A DNA stretch of 64,000 nt from Agapetus fuscipes (GCA_951799405.1 OX637344.1:4960001-5024000), one strand, 5' to 3'. Shown: positions 32,757 to 43,226, counted from the first letter of the stretch. The notes: generated by a model not told the origin, from the sequence alone. Made by a program: numbers and translations.

Positions 32757-33166
32757 GATTCGTGATAAAATAGTTCACTAGTAAGTACATCATTATTACA
32801 GGGTATCCCATAATACCACAAATAACTATCGCACATAAAAATCATCATTATTTCAAACAGTACAGATGTCACAGCATCTTCAAGCAGCACAAAACATATA
32901 ATGTTATGTATGATATTATGAAATAATAGTAAACAATGAAATAGAACCGACCCAATGCTACGCTCACGGCGCACAACAAATATGCAGCGAGTGGCGGTAT
33001 CCGCACACGGCGTATAGCACAGTACACACACGGGACCATTGCAATTTACAGATCGGCCCATTGTACTAAAATGTCGATCACGCGCTTTACATAAAAATAC
33101 CTTAAAAACAAAACAACATAACGAAAGTAAGTCTAAAAAGCAGAAATACACTATATTAAATATTAG
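32753..33166 (-). other. In-frame extension of ORF1 behind TGA-CTA, ending ATGA at ORF2
   Basis: Directly after the ORF1 stop (TGA, 33169-33167) the same frame stays open for 137 codons and stops with TGA at 32755-32753, overlapping the ORF2 ATG. It contains many cysteines and hydrophobic residues (LLSLCCFVFKVFLC, CNGPVCVLCYTPCADTATRC). The first in-frame ATG is at about codon 36 (MGRSVNC), so it would be made by readthrough or not at all. TGA followed by CTA is a known leaky-stop context. Alternatively the TGA is a nonsense mutation and ORF1 was originally about 605 residues, or the region is only a spacer. Confidence 0.5.
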
Positions 33167-34570
33167 TCAATAATCAATCTTCTCTTTTGCAATTTGCAAT
33201 ACCCTAGCGTATGATGGGCAAGATTTTTTGTCCATAGCATTGTGGCAATGGTCAATATTTATCCCCCTTTTTTCCGATTCAATCTTACAATTGATGCACT
33301 CTGCTTGTTTAGAACGTTTGTCGCAATTTATAAATTTGTGATTTCCCCCACAATGAGAGCACTTCGCCGGTTCTGCCTTTTTTGTGCAGTAGTTGGCGGA
33401 GTGCATGAAATTCAGACAGTGGTAGCATTGTGTAACTGGGTTGGCATCCACAACTGTGATTCTTTGATATCCCAGAAATATCTTCTGTTTCTCCGTGAGG
33501 TGTTTTCTCACTTCAGTAGACGTCTCTACCAATAGATGCGCTAGCCCCGGGCTACCTCTCACCTTGATCACCCTCTTAATAACAAAGTCTTTGTGGTCCT
33601 TCAAAATATCCTGCAATTCCCCATTCTGCATCTTAATGTCATTCCATAGGGTCTCATTATTATTCTCCGAACTGACGTTTCTCAGCACAATCCAAGGTTT
33701 CTTTTTTTTTAAAAATTCGGCTGTAAGCTTATCCGATAACCTTTCTTGAATTATTTGCTTTAGTATGTCCGCATCCGACTTTGAAGGACAGGTAATGAGA
33801 CACCCACTACTTCCTTTACTTCCCTTCCCTATCCTTCTCATTCCACAAATTCCTATTCCTAGGAGTTTAACATCCAATTTGTCCTTAAGTATTTTCTCCA
33901 CCTGCTCAGGTAATAATTCCTTTTGCGTATCTCTACCACGCACTATGATCGTATATCGCTTTTCAAAATGATTCTTCGATGAGATACTTAGTTCTCTCTG
34001 AGATTTGCCTCCAACAATTGGTATCACTGCATCTCTTATATCCTTCAAATCCTCCGACACCTTGTCCACCATCGGTGTCATCATCTCAATCTTGCCTAAT
34101 TTTTTCTCATTTGCCAAAATCTGCTTCGCCACCTCTTTGTACATGCAATTCATTTCATCATACTTTTCTGCAAAGAAGGAGAGAGATTCCTTTATCTCTT
34201 TTAATTCTACCTTCAGCTCCCTCATCTCCCTTAACAGCAGGAGTGTGTCTGCCGAAGGCGACTCCACGGTTGGGGAGGGGGATATTGTTGGTGAAGACGA
34301 TGATGATGATGCCCGGACGGGTGGATTAGGCAATATACCCTTGCTCTTTTTGAGATGTTGAGCCAATGCCTCGGAAGATGGGTTGGGGCCCAGCTTTGCT
34401 GTTCTTGGGTCCTCTAGCCTGCACGAGTCACACATAAATTGCGACCTTGTCCTTGTGGACATTCTTTCGGCTGCTTGACGCTGGCATGAGTGGTGGTATG
34501 ACTCATAGCACCTGGAGCATTTTAAAGCTTTTTTTGGGCTCAATTCCTCGGAGCATATACGGCACTTCAT
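33167..34570 (-). CDS. LINE ORF1: PHD-finger and zinc-knuckle RNA-binding protein
   Basis: 467 codons from ATG at 34570. An N-terminal PHD finger (residues 3-50: C3-x2-C6, C18-x2-C21, H26, C29, C47-x2-C50) is followed by a serine/proline-rich linker. Next comes a coiled coil of about 60 residues (LLLLREMRELKVELKEIKES) and a central folded segment likely equivalent to the RRM-like domain of other ORF1 proteins. Three C-terminal knuckles follow: CYHCLNFMHSANYC, CSHCGGNHKFINC and CINCK..DHCHNAMDKKSC. It should bind the element RNA and form the particle. PHD plus CCHC is a combination seen in CR1-like elements. It ends KEKIDY-TGA and is followed in frame by CTA. Confidence 0.92.
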   Translation of the reverse strand: MKCRICSEELSPKKALKCSRCYESYHHSCQRQAAERMSTRTRSQFMCDSCRLEDPRTAKLGPNPSSEALAQHLKKSKGILPNPPVRASSSSSSPTISPSPTVESPSADTLLLLREMRELKVELKEIKESLSFFAEKYDEMNCMYKEVAKQILANEKKLGKIEMMTPMVDKVSEDLKDIRDAVIPIVGGKSQRELSISSKNHFEKRYTIIVRGRDTQKELLPEQVEKILKDKLDVKLLGIGICGMRRIGKGSKGSSGCLITCPSKSDADILKQIIQERLSDKLTAEFLKKKKPWIVLRNVSSENNNETLWNDIKMQNGELQDILKDHKDFVIKRVIKVRGSPGLAHLLVETSTEVRKHLTEKQKIFLGYQRITVVDANPVTQCYHCLNFMHSANYCTKKAEPAKCSHCGGNHKFINCDKRSKQAECINCKIESEKRGINIDHCHNAMDKKSCPSYARVLQIAKEKIDY

Positions 34571-34595
34571 TTTTTTTTTTTTTTTTTTTTTTTTT
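34571..34595 (-). repeat. A-run abutting the ORF1 start codon
   Basis: On the minus strand about 25 consecutive A run straight into ATG. Eukaryotic leaders rarely end this way; poxvirus-type or slippage-made A leaders do. It could also be a slippage-expanded repeat. Confidence 0.75.
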
Positions 34596-34620
34596 CAGAT
34601 TCAGGTCCTTTTACACTGAA

Positions 34621-35205
34621 CACTTTTGGTTATTGTAGATTATTAGTTGTGTAAATATTTACATTTAGTTTATAATATAATATCATAATTGTAACAACAA
34701 TGTTGGGTGTAGTCAAATTTCAAATCAACATATTAAAAAGCCAAAAAAGTGGTTAAAAGTGCACATATAAATACCCCACTCAGTACACAAATCACAGAAC
34801 ACATATGGAAAAAGATTTCAAAGCCAAATTGGGCTAAGGATTAAAAATAGCTAAAGTTATAACCATTTGTAAGGAGCACAAGATTTTGTGTGTGACTTTG
34901 ACAGTTCTAATCGATGAATGTTATGTTCGAACAAATTCACTCGAATCTGTTCGAATATGTTCGAACAAATTCACCTAATTGATTGTTCCTCCCCTAATTT
35001 GAATAAGGGTTGCTGGTGAATGTTTGCGCATCATTACATATTCATAGCCGACGCAAATTCCGCACGTTTATTCTTTCAGAACCCAGAATGGGGATGACCG
35101 GAAAAGATTTATTTTTTCTAAAACAAAAGATATATCTATAAGATGAAAACATAGGGCTAAAGAGGAATGCACAGCGCAAATAAAAATAGGGAAATGATCG
35201 TCGAC
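34621..35205. other. Unassigned; possibly includes LINE 5' UTR
   Basis: No gene. 'gttcgaacaaattcac' occurs three times near 34925-34975 as a short imperfect repeat. Confidence 0.35.
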
Positions 35206-35212
35206 GTACCTA

Positions 35213-35693
35213 AAATCTAAATCTAAATCTAAACTGCAAAGATATGTCGGTGTTATAGCCGCGGGGATCAAGACAGGTTATTTGGAACCGGATAACGCTG
35301 GTTCGAATCCCGCGACGATAACTTCGACCCTGGTTCAACAGCTGCCGTTGCATGCACACAAGCTTCTGCTTTTGCATGAAGACAACTGGCCAGGTAAAAT
35401 AGGTTGGTGGATTGCATTCCTTTCCACAAATCTATTTTTTGAAAAGAAAAAAAAAGAAAAGAATGTATCATTTGAGATTCATATTAAATGCATTCCCACA
35501 AGCAGACATGCATAATTTCGCGCTTACACATGCCGCATGTGGACCTACAATATAAAAAAAAAACCCAATCTCAAATGAACATAAGCCCTGAAACTCTTGC
35601 CGACCTTCCCTGAAACAGGGGTGACATTGGCAAAGTGAACCATTTTATACAGCATGGGTGGTCAGTCGCATACCAACCTATAAATCAAGGAAT
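35213..35693 (-). repeat. SINE-A copy (GATTTA tail) split by SINE-C
   Basis: 35213-35247 carries the tail (AAATCTAAATCTAAATCTAA) and 'gcaaagatatg'. 35462-35693 resumes with 'tatcatttgagattcatat' and runs to 'accaacctataaatcaagg'. SINE-C lies between. Confidence 0.82.
35248..35460 (+). mobile_element. SINE-C copy (tRNA-derived) inside SINE-A
   Basis: 'ttatagccgcggggatcaag', then the B box GGTTCGAATCCCGCG, a body 'ttgcatgcacacaagcttct' and an A-rich 3' end. Second copy at 50748. Its position inside SINE-A makes it the younger insert. Confidence 0.8.
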
Positions 35694-35699
35694 ATAGCT

Positions 35700-36590
35700 T
35701 ACATCTAGGGAGTTCACAGACTTTATCACATACACTAACACAGACTAACAAAAACACACAATTACACATTCGCAGCAGTATTCTCCTGAAACACCACATT
35801 GCAAATGCCTCAAATCTATTTATGTATGTTTCTATTTATATATCTTGCCTTTTATTATTATAAGTACAACAATTACTTAATGAAGAATGTATTGATATAC
35901 ATGTAGCACGTTTATACAAAAAATATTTTAAAAATACATGAAACTGAATGTAACGCTAAAAATACACGGCAAAATGTAAACATCTCTGCTAAGATGAATA
36001 AATTTTCATAATTTTGTCTTTTCCTGAAAATCTTCTATTTATAGCAAATGCTTTGAAGTTATGATTTTTGTTAAAATTATTTAAAAAGTACCTAAGAAAT
36101 ATTTTTTTGCTTTGGTTAAATACAAATTCAATTTTATTTATAAACTATTCCTTACAGATTCTTTGTTAAAGCAGCAACAACAAAGAAATTGAAGAACAAT
36201 TGATTCTTGTTATAGAAAAACTTAAGCTTTCCACTTTGTTCACACTTAACAAGTATCTCAGCTCTCCTTTGTCTTAAGCATTTTATAAAAAGTCTGTTAA
36301 GAAATAGCAGAGTATCCGTCGGGGGGCTTGTCAAAACATTTCTTATTAAATTAGATGCGATGAAAAATACAATACAAAGCCTTTTATCGAGAAACATGAA
36401 GGAAAATTTAATTTTCTGCCCTAATAAGGCTATGGGGGGGGATATAAGCCCCTTTATTTTGAGGGATAATATTTTTGTCCAGACTATGTTTTTTTTTTTT
36501 TTTTGAAAAATGACGGAATTTAAAAGGAATCTTATTATGCATCTTATTATGTATGAAAAAGGTTATGAGTATGAAAAAGGTTATGACTCT
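35700..36590. other. Unassigned AT-rich sequence
   Basis: No gene recognised. The 81-codon minus frame 36152-36397 has no known motif. Confidence 0.35.
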
Positions 36591-36640
36591 GGATGAAATG
36601 AAATGAAAGAAGTATGCAAGGACAGGAAGAAGTGGCGGCT
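36591..36640 (+). pseudogene. RTE-like LINE scrap
   Basis: 'gaaagaagtatgcaaggaca' matches 19857-19876 of the RTE-like fragment. Confidence 0.5.
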
Positions 36641-36788
36641 AATCTGCAATGCTGATTTTTAATGTTGGTTTATTGGCTTGCTACATTTTTTGCATAAGAC
36701 ATTTCTTTTTTTTTGTACTTTTTTTGTATAGATTTATTTTTAAGGTTTTGTTGTTTTCTTATACTTAAATGTTATTTTTTACTCGTAT

Positions 36789-37047
36789 TCCTTGACTTAT
36801 AGGTTGGTATGAGGCTGACCACCCATACTGTAAAAAATGGTTCACTTTGCCAATGTCACCCCTGTTTCAGGGAATGTCGGCAAGAGTTGCAGGGCTTATG
36901 TTCATTTGAGGTTTGGATTTTATTTGTAAGTACACAATCAGCATTTGTAAGCGCGAACTACACGTGTTTGTTTGTGGGCATACATCTGAGAGCTTTGAAT
37001 GAATATATCCTTGCAACTTAGATTATAGATTATAGATTATAGATTAC
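36789..37047 (+). repeat. SINE-A reference copy, near consensus
   Basis: The clearest member of the most abundant repeat here (about 36 copies, both strands, about 12 percent of the window). It runs from TTCCTTGACTTATAGGTTGG, through CACTTTGCCAATGTCACCCC, TGTTTCAGGGAATGTCGGCA, 'aagcgcgaactacacgtg' and 'tccttgcaacttagatta', to three GATTATA units. TGGTATGAGG and GGTTCACTTTGCC, 37 bp apart, loosely resemble Pol III A and B boxes, so a SINE is likely, but no tRNA can be named. Tandem short-repeat tails are typical of SINEs moved by CR1/L2/RTE-type LINEs. Subfamilies differ in body and tail unit: GATTATA, GATTTA or GATTA. Confidence 0.85.
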
Positions 37048-37224
37048 ATGTTCTTTTTTCTTTTTGTAAATGTTTTACTCGATTATTAAGTAAGACCGTT
37101 TCCAGATGTGAATAAATCAGTTTTTTTATTACATTATTTTTTCCTGTATTATTTTCGGATATGCAGAACAAGGCTTATTCAGAATGCTTCTATTTTTTTT
37201 TTTAATCACCATCTAAATACAATA

Positions 37225-37345
37225 ATCTACCATCTAAGTTGCAAAGATATATTATATTTAAGAATCATATTAAATGCATTTCCATAAGCAGACGTGATAA
37301 GTACATACACGCTTACACATGCCGAATGTAAAAACATAAAACTCC
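37225..37345 (-). repeat. SINE-A 3' half
   Basis: 'ctaagttgcaaagatatatt' through 'cgcttacacatgccgaatgt'. Confidence 0.65.
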
Positions 37346-37349
37346 AATT

Positions 37350-38205
37350 TGGCTTTTTTGAATTTTGTTCTAACTTTCGCTTCCAACAGAGTTTTTACAT
37401 TTGATGAGTACGACAGTTTTTTTATATCAAGTCCTCCAAGTGATTCAGGTCCTAATTAATACTTATAATTAAGATTATTTTTAAAACATGGGAAATCTTT
37501 ATATACCACCTTGCTGGACTTCACTAGAATATTCGATTCGACACTTCTCGAACAAATACTAATTCTTATTAGGTACCTTCCCAAGTTTATACTTTCATCT
37601 AGAGATTTGATAAACTTATTAGACTAACACAGACAAACCAAACACAATTTATAAGATCTTATATTCGTGACAATAATAACCTTTTATCTTGACAAAAGTA
37701 ATATCACAAATGGCTTATTTTCACACATTTCTTGAGATGTCTGATTTGATTAGATCATCCACATCATCATTAACTTTCTGTGTACCTTCCTAAAACCCAC
37801 GCAAAGGCACAGATACCTCACATATTAAACTAATCATTCAAACTTGTATATCAACTAAAACAGCGGTTCCTAAGGAGCGTTTCAGTGTCCATACATTTAT
37901 CTATGTTTTATACTTGAGGTATTGACGATGCCAGGCCTGACGAGATGGTATATATTTTATTTTGTTTGGTTCATTGAATCAAAGTTGATTCCGAGGTAAA
38001 GACAAACACGAGCTGACAATGTTTGCCAAAGGGGAAGCTACCACCCTTCGGGCTTCTATGCTTATAGTAATTATATACTATAGACAAAGCTAATAATATA
38101 TCAATATTACGTAGAAAATAGAGGTAAAATATACCTGTATTATCTAAATAATATAACGGACTCATAAATTTGGACGCAAGTTTTTTTACGGCAGGCAAAG
38201 ACATC
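37350..38205. other. Unassigned sequence
   Basis: Nothing recognised. Confidence 0.35.
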
Positions 38206-38209
38206 TTCA

Positions 38210-38454
38210 ATCTAATAGATAATCTAAGCTGCAAAGATAAGTTAACCTTTAAGGCTCATAGTTAAATGTATGCTCACATACAGGCACGTGTGGGTTCGTG
38301 CGTACACATTATGCATGTGCGCATACAAATAAAGAAAACCTCACATGAAAATAAACCTTGCAACTACTGCCGGCTTTCCCTGAAACAGGGGAGGCGTTGG
38401 CAAAATTGAACGAATTTTTACAGCACGGGTGGTCACTGGTCAGTCTCACACCAA
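38210..38454 (-). repeat. SINE-A copy, diverged subfamily
   Basis: 'gataatctaagctgcaaaga' to 'gtcagtctcacaccaac'. Shares 'acaggcacg' and 'gcatacaaataaa' with the copy at 44533. Confidence 0.78.
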
Positions 38455-38637
38455 CATTTGTATTGGTCCTTAGTAACGATCAACAAAAAAAATGTTGTTA
38501 ATTTCCCTAGCAACCCGCTGTGTGACGTCAAAATTTTTGTTGATGTCAATTCATGTGATTGAAGCAAGAGAGATAAAAATGTAGTTCCATTTTGTAATTT
38601 TGTCTGCAGGTAAAATTGCATCCAATGTATTAAAACA

Positions 38638-38937
38638 ATGCAACTAAGCTGCATGTTAAATGCGATGCTATACCGTGTCGATGTAGCGTGTGGAATCTAT
38701 TTATTTTCACAGTTAAACGGAAAGCCGTTCTAAGGCCAACACTTTCGCAATCGGGTGATCCACAACTCCCTTTGGTTCTGGTTTGCATTTCTTGTGAAGT
38801 CTAGATAAACCTATCCCGTATTTTTATTATGTGTTCTGAAAAATAAATAAATCAGAAAAAAAATCTGACACACTTGGTGGGGATCAAACTCTAGACCTGT
38901 GGCATGGAACGCAAGTATTCTACCAACATAGCTATAT
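38638..38937 (-). mobile_element. SINE-B copy, diverged
   Basis: 'gcaactaagctgcatgttaa' tail to 'catggaacgcaagtattcta' head on +. Confidence 0.72.
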
Positions 38938-39214
38938 ACCTACACCAGACTAAATACAGAGAATATTTCACTCTTTTCCACGCATGAAAATATAATGTAC
39001 AACAACAAAATAGCTCACCCTGAAAGGCACTCCTTGTGAGATAGTGGTTACTAGAAAAATCCGTATAGGAAATACCTTAATGTAGGGCCACCATTCGTCC
39101 CTATAGGTTGGGACATATCATCCATTTATGTCCGGTAAAAAAATACATTATCTTTAAAAGGCTCCGAACCACGACAACAGCAAGCTTTTTTTAACAAAAT
39201 TTTAGGGTGTGCTG

Positions 39215-39450
39215 TCGATAGCTCAGTTGGTAGATTGCTTGCATTCCATACCGTGAGCTAGGGTTCAATCCAAATCAATGGCGTCAGCATTGATTTTCCG
39301 TTTGGGTGTCTTTCAAGCCCATAATAAATTTCGGCAATAATAACATCTAAGTAGTGATCTCAAGAAATGAAAACATGCCGCCAAAAGCACCACTTCAAAT
39401 GAAGTAGTTGGCGTGAAACTGACCCCTTTACTTGGAAACATAGATCACAA
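39215..39450 (+). mobile_element. SINE-B copy with intact tRNA-like head
   Basis: A box GATAGCTCAGTTGGTAGATT, B box GGGTTCAATCC, body to 'agtagttggcgtgaaactga'. The tail is replaced by MITE-1 at 39459. Confidence 0.78.
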
Positions 39451-39458
39451 ATCGTCCC

Positions 39459-39690
39459 GTCAGTGCTTGTTTATTTTATGTCCATCAGAGGTAATTTCAC
39501 ATGAAAAATGCTTGTATGTGTACCGAACCAATTTGTCTTATAAATACAAAAAAAAAAATTAAAACAACTTTGACATTATCGTGTTTTAAATTTTTTTCTG
39601 GGCTCAGATTTTGTAGAATGTAATTCTTAAGACGATTTCATTGAAAGGCCATTTTTAAATCAAATGGTTTATGAGATCTACGCGTCATAT
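39459..39690 (+). repeat. MITE-1 copy
   Basis: 'tgtccatcagaggtaatttc' and 'tcagattttgtagaatgtaa' align with 486-712 and 60329-60560. Same juxtaposition after SINE-B as at the window start. Confidence 0.65.
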
Positions 39691-39699
39691 ACGATTCCT

Positions 39700-40105
39700 C
39701 AAAGTTGTAAGAAGTTACACAGTTTGTGCAGCTTAGTTACGTTTTTAGATGTCCCGATATTATCTTGATAACGTATGGCAACCCAGCGTTAAGGGTGCGC
39801 TCCCCGTTAAGGCGGTATGTAGCCCTCGCACGGTTGATCCACCTGTCACTCTGCTCTCTTCCCGTCTGACTTGTTAGCTGGGATTATTGCCAGTTTGCTT
39901 CTGTGTACGAACAAATGTATAAAACATACGCACGCAATGGAAATAATATGAGGCTCGCAGGTCGGTAGTAGATCTAGGCTGATTGTGAAGTGCCCAGGCA
40001 TTTTATGATTGCTGAATAAAGTGTGATTTCACCCGGCCGGGTCACCTTGTTTTTGTTTACTAAAGACACAAGTCTTTATGACCTATGGTGTCTTATAAAA
40101 AACCT
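39700..40105. other. Unassigned, relatively GC-rich
   Basis: 39770-39900 is GC-rich with CpG. No open frame or repeat partner was found. Confidence 0.3.
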
Positions 40106-40109
40106 GGGA

Positions 40110-40304
40110 TGGAAGTCTTGACGGCCGTCGATAGATCTTATGGTATGTTTTTGAAGATAGGACACCACACAAAAACAGCGGCATATCAACAGCTGATCCA
40201 TTTTATATGGAACGTTAATCAGCTATTCAGGCACTGTTATTTTTAATTGCCTCCAATCTTCAAACATAAATGGTAAGATCTACCAACGGCCATTAAGACT
40301 TCCA
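40110..40304. repeat. MITE-4, inverted-repeat element
   Basis: TGGAAGTCTTGACGGCCGTC at the left is mirrored by 'aacggccattaagacttcca' at the right, arms about 55 bp. No coding capacity. Confidence 0.75.
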
Positions 40305-40384
40305 CTCCTGCTAGGCAGAAGGTTTGTGTACCGATTGAGAAATTGATGATATGACTAACCTAACCTTGAACCGGGTTATAATTT

Positions 40385-40440
40385 AAGCGCTCTTGGGGTT
40401 GCTTGTGCCACTAAACGGCGCTATATAAATTTATTATTCA
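40385..40440 (+). mobile_element. L2-type LINE 3' terminus
   Basis: 'ccactaaacggcgctatata' followed by 'aatttattattcat' is the L2 end also seen at 15680. Confidence 0.6.
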
Positions 40441-40444
40441 TGTG

Positions 40445-40925
40445 TAATTCAAGAGAATTGCCAAGTAAAAATAATGCGGCTATTGGCTAGTCATTTCGTG
40501 AAACGCCCGGGCACATCATGATCTGCCTATTCTAGAAGCAGCCGGCTACATTTGTTTCCTCAGACAGGTGTTATCGGCCTGACAACAACGCAATACAAAG
40601 ATTTTTATCGCCTATTCAATTGTGCGCGCCTCCAGGATTTCTTATTTCTTCTACGGCAGAAGCTGCGTATTCTTGCTATTATCTCGGAAACACAATAAAA
40701 ACTTTTATCAGACACCATTTATTTATTATATTACTGCAATGATTTTTATTTCTATATTTTCACAATAAATAAGGTTTTTTATGTACTTCTTGAATGTTTG
40801 ATCAAAATGACAATTAAAATAAAAGCTCTCGAATAAATTATACGTTTTAAATTCATTATTTTAAATTATTAATTAAACTTTTTTTTTCCAGAGTGACATA
40901 TGAATTTTGTTGCACGGGAAAACGA
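40445..40925. other. Unassigned sequence
   Basis: Nothing recognised. Confidence 0.3.
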
Positions 40926-40929
40926 ATGT

Positions 40930-40969
40930 CTCGATTTTTTATGGTAGTCGTATCTAACGTCATTAGGAG
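40930..40969 (-). ncRNA. Hammerhead-like relic
   Basis: On minus: CTC - CTAATGA - C - GTTAGATACGACTACCAT - AAAAAATCGAG. It aligns with the ribozyme of 57978-58019 but has lost G5, stem II pairing and the GAAA. Confidence 0.4.
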
Positions 40970-40974
40970 GCGTG

Positions 40975-41745
40975 TCTCTACGCCAACGACGCACTAACTG
41001 AACTGTCAAAAAAAGTTGTTGTCGCACGTGATCGAAGATTGTAGCGACATGAGATGACCTTCGGTAATGCAAAGCGATGAAGCTCCATAAATGCAAAACG
41101 AAAAAAAAGTTGTACTTAATATTTCATGGAAAATAAATCTATCTATCTATCTATGGATACGTTAGTGGTGTGTATTCATTTTTTGTGGATTTTTACAATC
41201 ACGTATTTTTTCTCATGATGATCCCGAAAAATGGAAGTAACATTATTCCACCATTTTTTTCATTAGAAACCTGTCCTTACTTGTAACATAACAGGTGTCT
41301 ATTGAACCATTTATTTTCTGAAATATTTTTTAACATCCTAACAAATAAGCAATATGGCGCTGGGATGAATTATTCATGTTCACACAGCCTTAAGGCTATT
41401 AACAGTATCCCGACCTTACGTTTCATAAAAAATAAACAAAAACAAGATAAAAAATAAAATAACTTTTTTTGTATAACTGTGAGTAAGTTTTGTTACGTGG
41501 ATGGTTCAAGGTTCGATGGTTCACACAATTTTTTTCACACGAATTTATTTTTACAGATTTATTAACACATACAGTGCTGCTATTAGATATTTTGGTAATC
41601 CGTTGAGCCCAAGCTTTGATAAACTAATGATGCCTGGGCTGGAAGTCTCATCACCACGGTCATTCTTAACAACCGAATTTTGGTAATATTTGTACATATG
41701 TAATTGTAATTGTATGTATTTGTATGTTTTGTAATTTGTCGTGTT
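40975..41745. other. Unassigned; CTAT microsatellite at 41139-41155
   Basis: No gene seen. Confidence 0.35.
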
Positions 41746-41751
41746 TGTTCG

Positions 41752-41978
41752 TTGACTTAAAGGTTGGTATACGGCTGACCCCCCATACTGTAAAAATGAT
41801 TCACTTTGCCAATGTCCCCCCTGTTTCAGGGAAGGACGGCAAGAGTGCAGGGTTGGTTTTTACGTCGTTGGTTTACATGCGGCATGTGCAAGCGTGAACT
41901 TGTACGTGTCTGCTTGTGAGAATGCATATAATGTGAATCTCAAATATAACATATCTTTGCAATTTAGATTAGATTAGA
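41752..41978 (+). repeat. SINE-A copy, GATTA subfamily
   Basis: 'gttgacttaaaggttggtat' to TTTAGATTAGATTAGA. Contains 'gcggcatgtgcaagcgtgaa'. Confidence 0.82.
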
Positions 41979-42049
41979 ACATGGTTCACAAAGGACAAAC
42001 AATCAATAAAAACAGAAACGCTCTATGGAGGCAATGCGAATTATGCAAA

Positions 42050-42112
42050 GGGCTTTTGAGGTGAGATTCACAAAAACAGCGCTCACCAACTAAATTATTC
42101 CAATGCCTATTA
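42050..42112 (+). mobile_element. SINE-D tail fragment
   Basis: 'gggcttttgaggtgagattc' and 'cagcgctcaccaactaaatt' match the SINE-D 3' end. Confidence 0.5.
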
Positions 42113-42263
42113 ATTTTCATTTATTAACTAAAAATGATTTCTAACACAATTCATTAAAAAAAAAGATCCCTGTAAAGAACAAGCAGTGTTACTTCTTAGG
42201 TTTGGTACTGGAAAAATAAGGCTTAAATCTAATTATTTGTATGACAAAACCGACTTGAAACTG

Positions 42264-42550
42264 CTACTTAGCTACACATATAGTGTAACTTCTTGCCACG
42301 TGTTCCCCGACGGGGTCGCATGTAGCGAGTGGAACCTATTTATTTCTACAGGTAAGGAGGCTGGACCTCTTCAATTGAAGTGAGTCTTTCCCAGCTTCCG
42401 AGGGGTCTGATACTCACTTCTTGTGAAGGCTGAGTAAACCTTGCCTGTATTTTAATCTTGTGTTTGAAATCAACACCGAAAAGGAAAATCATTTTTGACA
42501 CCTTCAGTGGGATTCTAACCTGGGCTCTCGGCATCGTATGCAATGACCCA
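42264..42550 (-). mobile_element. SINE-B copy
   Basis: Tail 'gctacacatatagtgtaact' and head 'gggctctcggcatcgtatgc' on +. Confidence 0.8.
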
Positions 42551-42625
42551 GATGATACAAACTCTTTACTACCTGATACTACTACCTGATACTGATACTA
42601 CCTGATACCTCATACTACCTGGATT
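42551..42625 (+). repeat. ACTACCTGAT short tandem repeat
   Basis: Irregular repeats of CTACCTGATA about 5-6 times directly beside the SINE-B head. Confidence 0.7.
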
Positions 42626-43226
42626 AAAAATAAAACCATTTTATGAATAAGGGGGCTCCAGTTTACTCACCCTAAAAGTTACAGATTCAGTACAACCCTT
42701 GAATCACACAGGAAACACACAAACATACAAGGGTGAAATTTAAATCATGAATTATGACGTCAGACCTGCGCTCGGGGACTTGTTGAACTTCGCTGTAAAG
42801 GTGAGAAAGCCCACCCGTAAAGTGTGATATTTGTAAATATTATCCATACAGATATTTATGATTTAAAGGGTATTAAGGGATTTGCGTTTTTAAATGTGAT
42901 TAAGCTCCGTAAAATGATTAAAAAACTGGGGTGAACAAGAAAATTATTTCTAACGATATAATAAGCGGCATAGTTGACAATCCAATATAATCTTAATTGC
43001 AAAGACAAATAAACATTTAAGGTTCATGTTAAATGCATGCCCACATACAGATGCGTATAAGTTCTCGCTTACTTATAAAATAATATCCAAACATGAAATA
43101 TGTAAAAACCCTCCAATTTTTTCCGACCTTCCCTGAAACAGGGGTGAAATTAGCAAAGTGAAACATGCTGGAGAGATGTTTTCCGAGATCTGTTGTCGTG
43201 GTGGTCTATGGGAGTTGGAGCTTCCG

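Larger units (their letters stand above)
29340..34620 (-). mobile_element. Nearly complete CR1/Jockey-group LINE with two intact ORFs
   Basis: A 5.2-kb minus-strand non-LTR retrotransposon. Order: A-rich leader, ORF1 (34570-33167), an open 137-codon extension (33166-32756), ORF2 (32756-29745), and a 3' UTR of about 400 bp with AATAAA (29363-29368) ending near 29341 in ATGATT/ATGATATGAT short repeats rather than poly-A. Both ORFs are free of internal stops, so the copy is young. ORF1 with a PHD finger plus knuckles, together with an apurinic-type endonuclease in ORF2, fits the CR1/Jockey superfamily; the exact clade needs a tree. I could not place the 5' end or the target duplication. Confidence 0.88.

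Noticed and set aside
30763..34361. Several + strand ORFs over the LINE
   Set aside because: Antisense shadows of ORF1 and ORF2.
35282..35515. 77-codon ORF MEPDNAGSNPATITS (and 50755-50970)
   Set aside because: Translation of SINE-C copies.
36152..36397. 81-codon minus ORF following a splice-like acceptor on +
   Set aside because: No homology recognised on either strand and no frame partner.
36809..37021. Recurrent small protein beginning MRLTTH (also 1592, 8796, 11706)
   Set aside because: These are translations of SINE-A copies, not a gene family.
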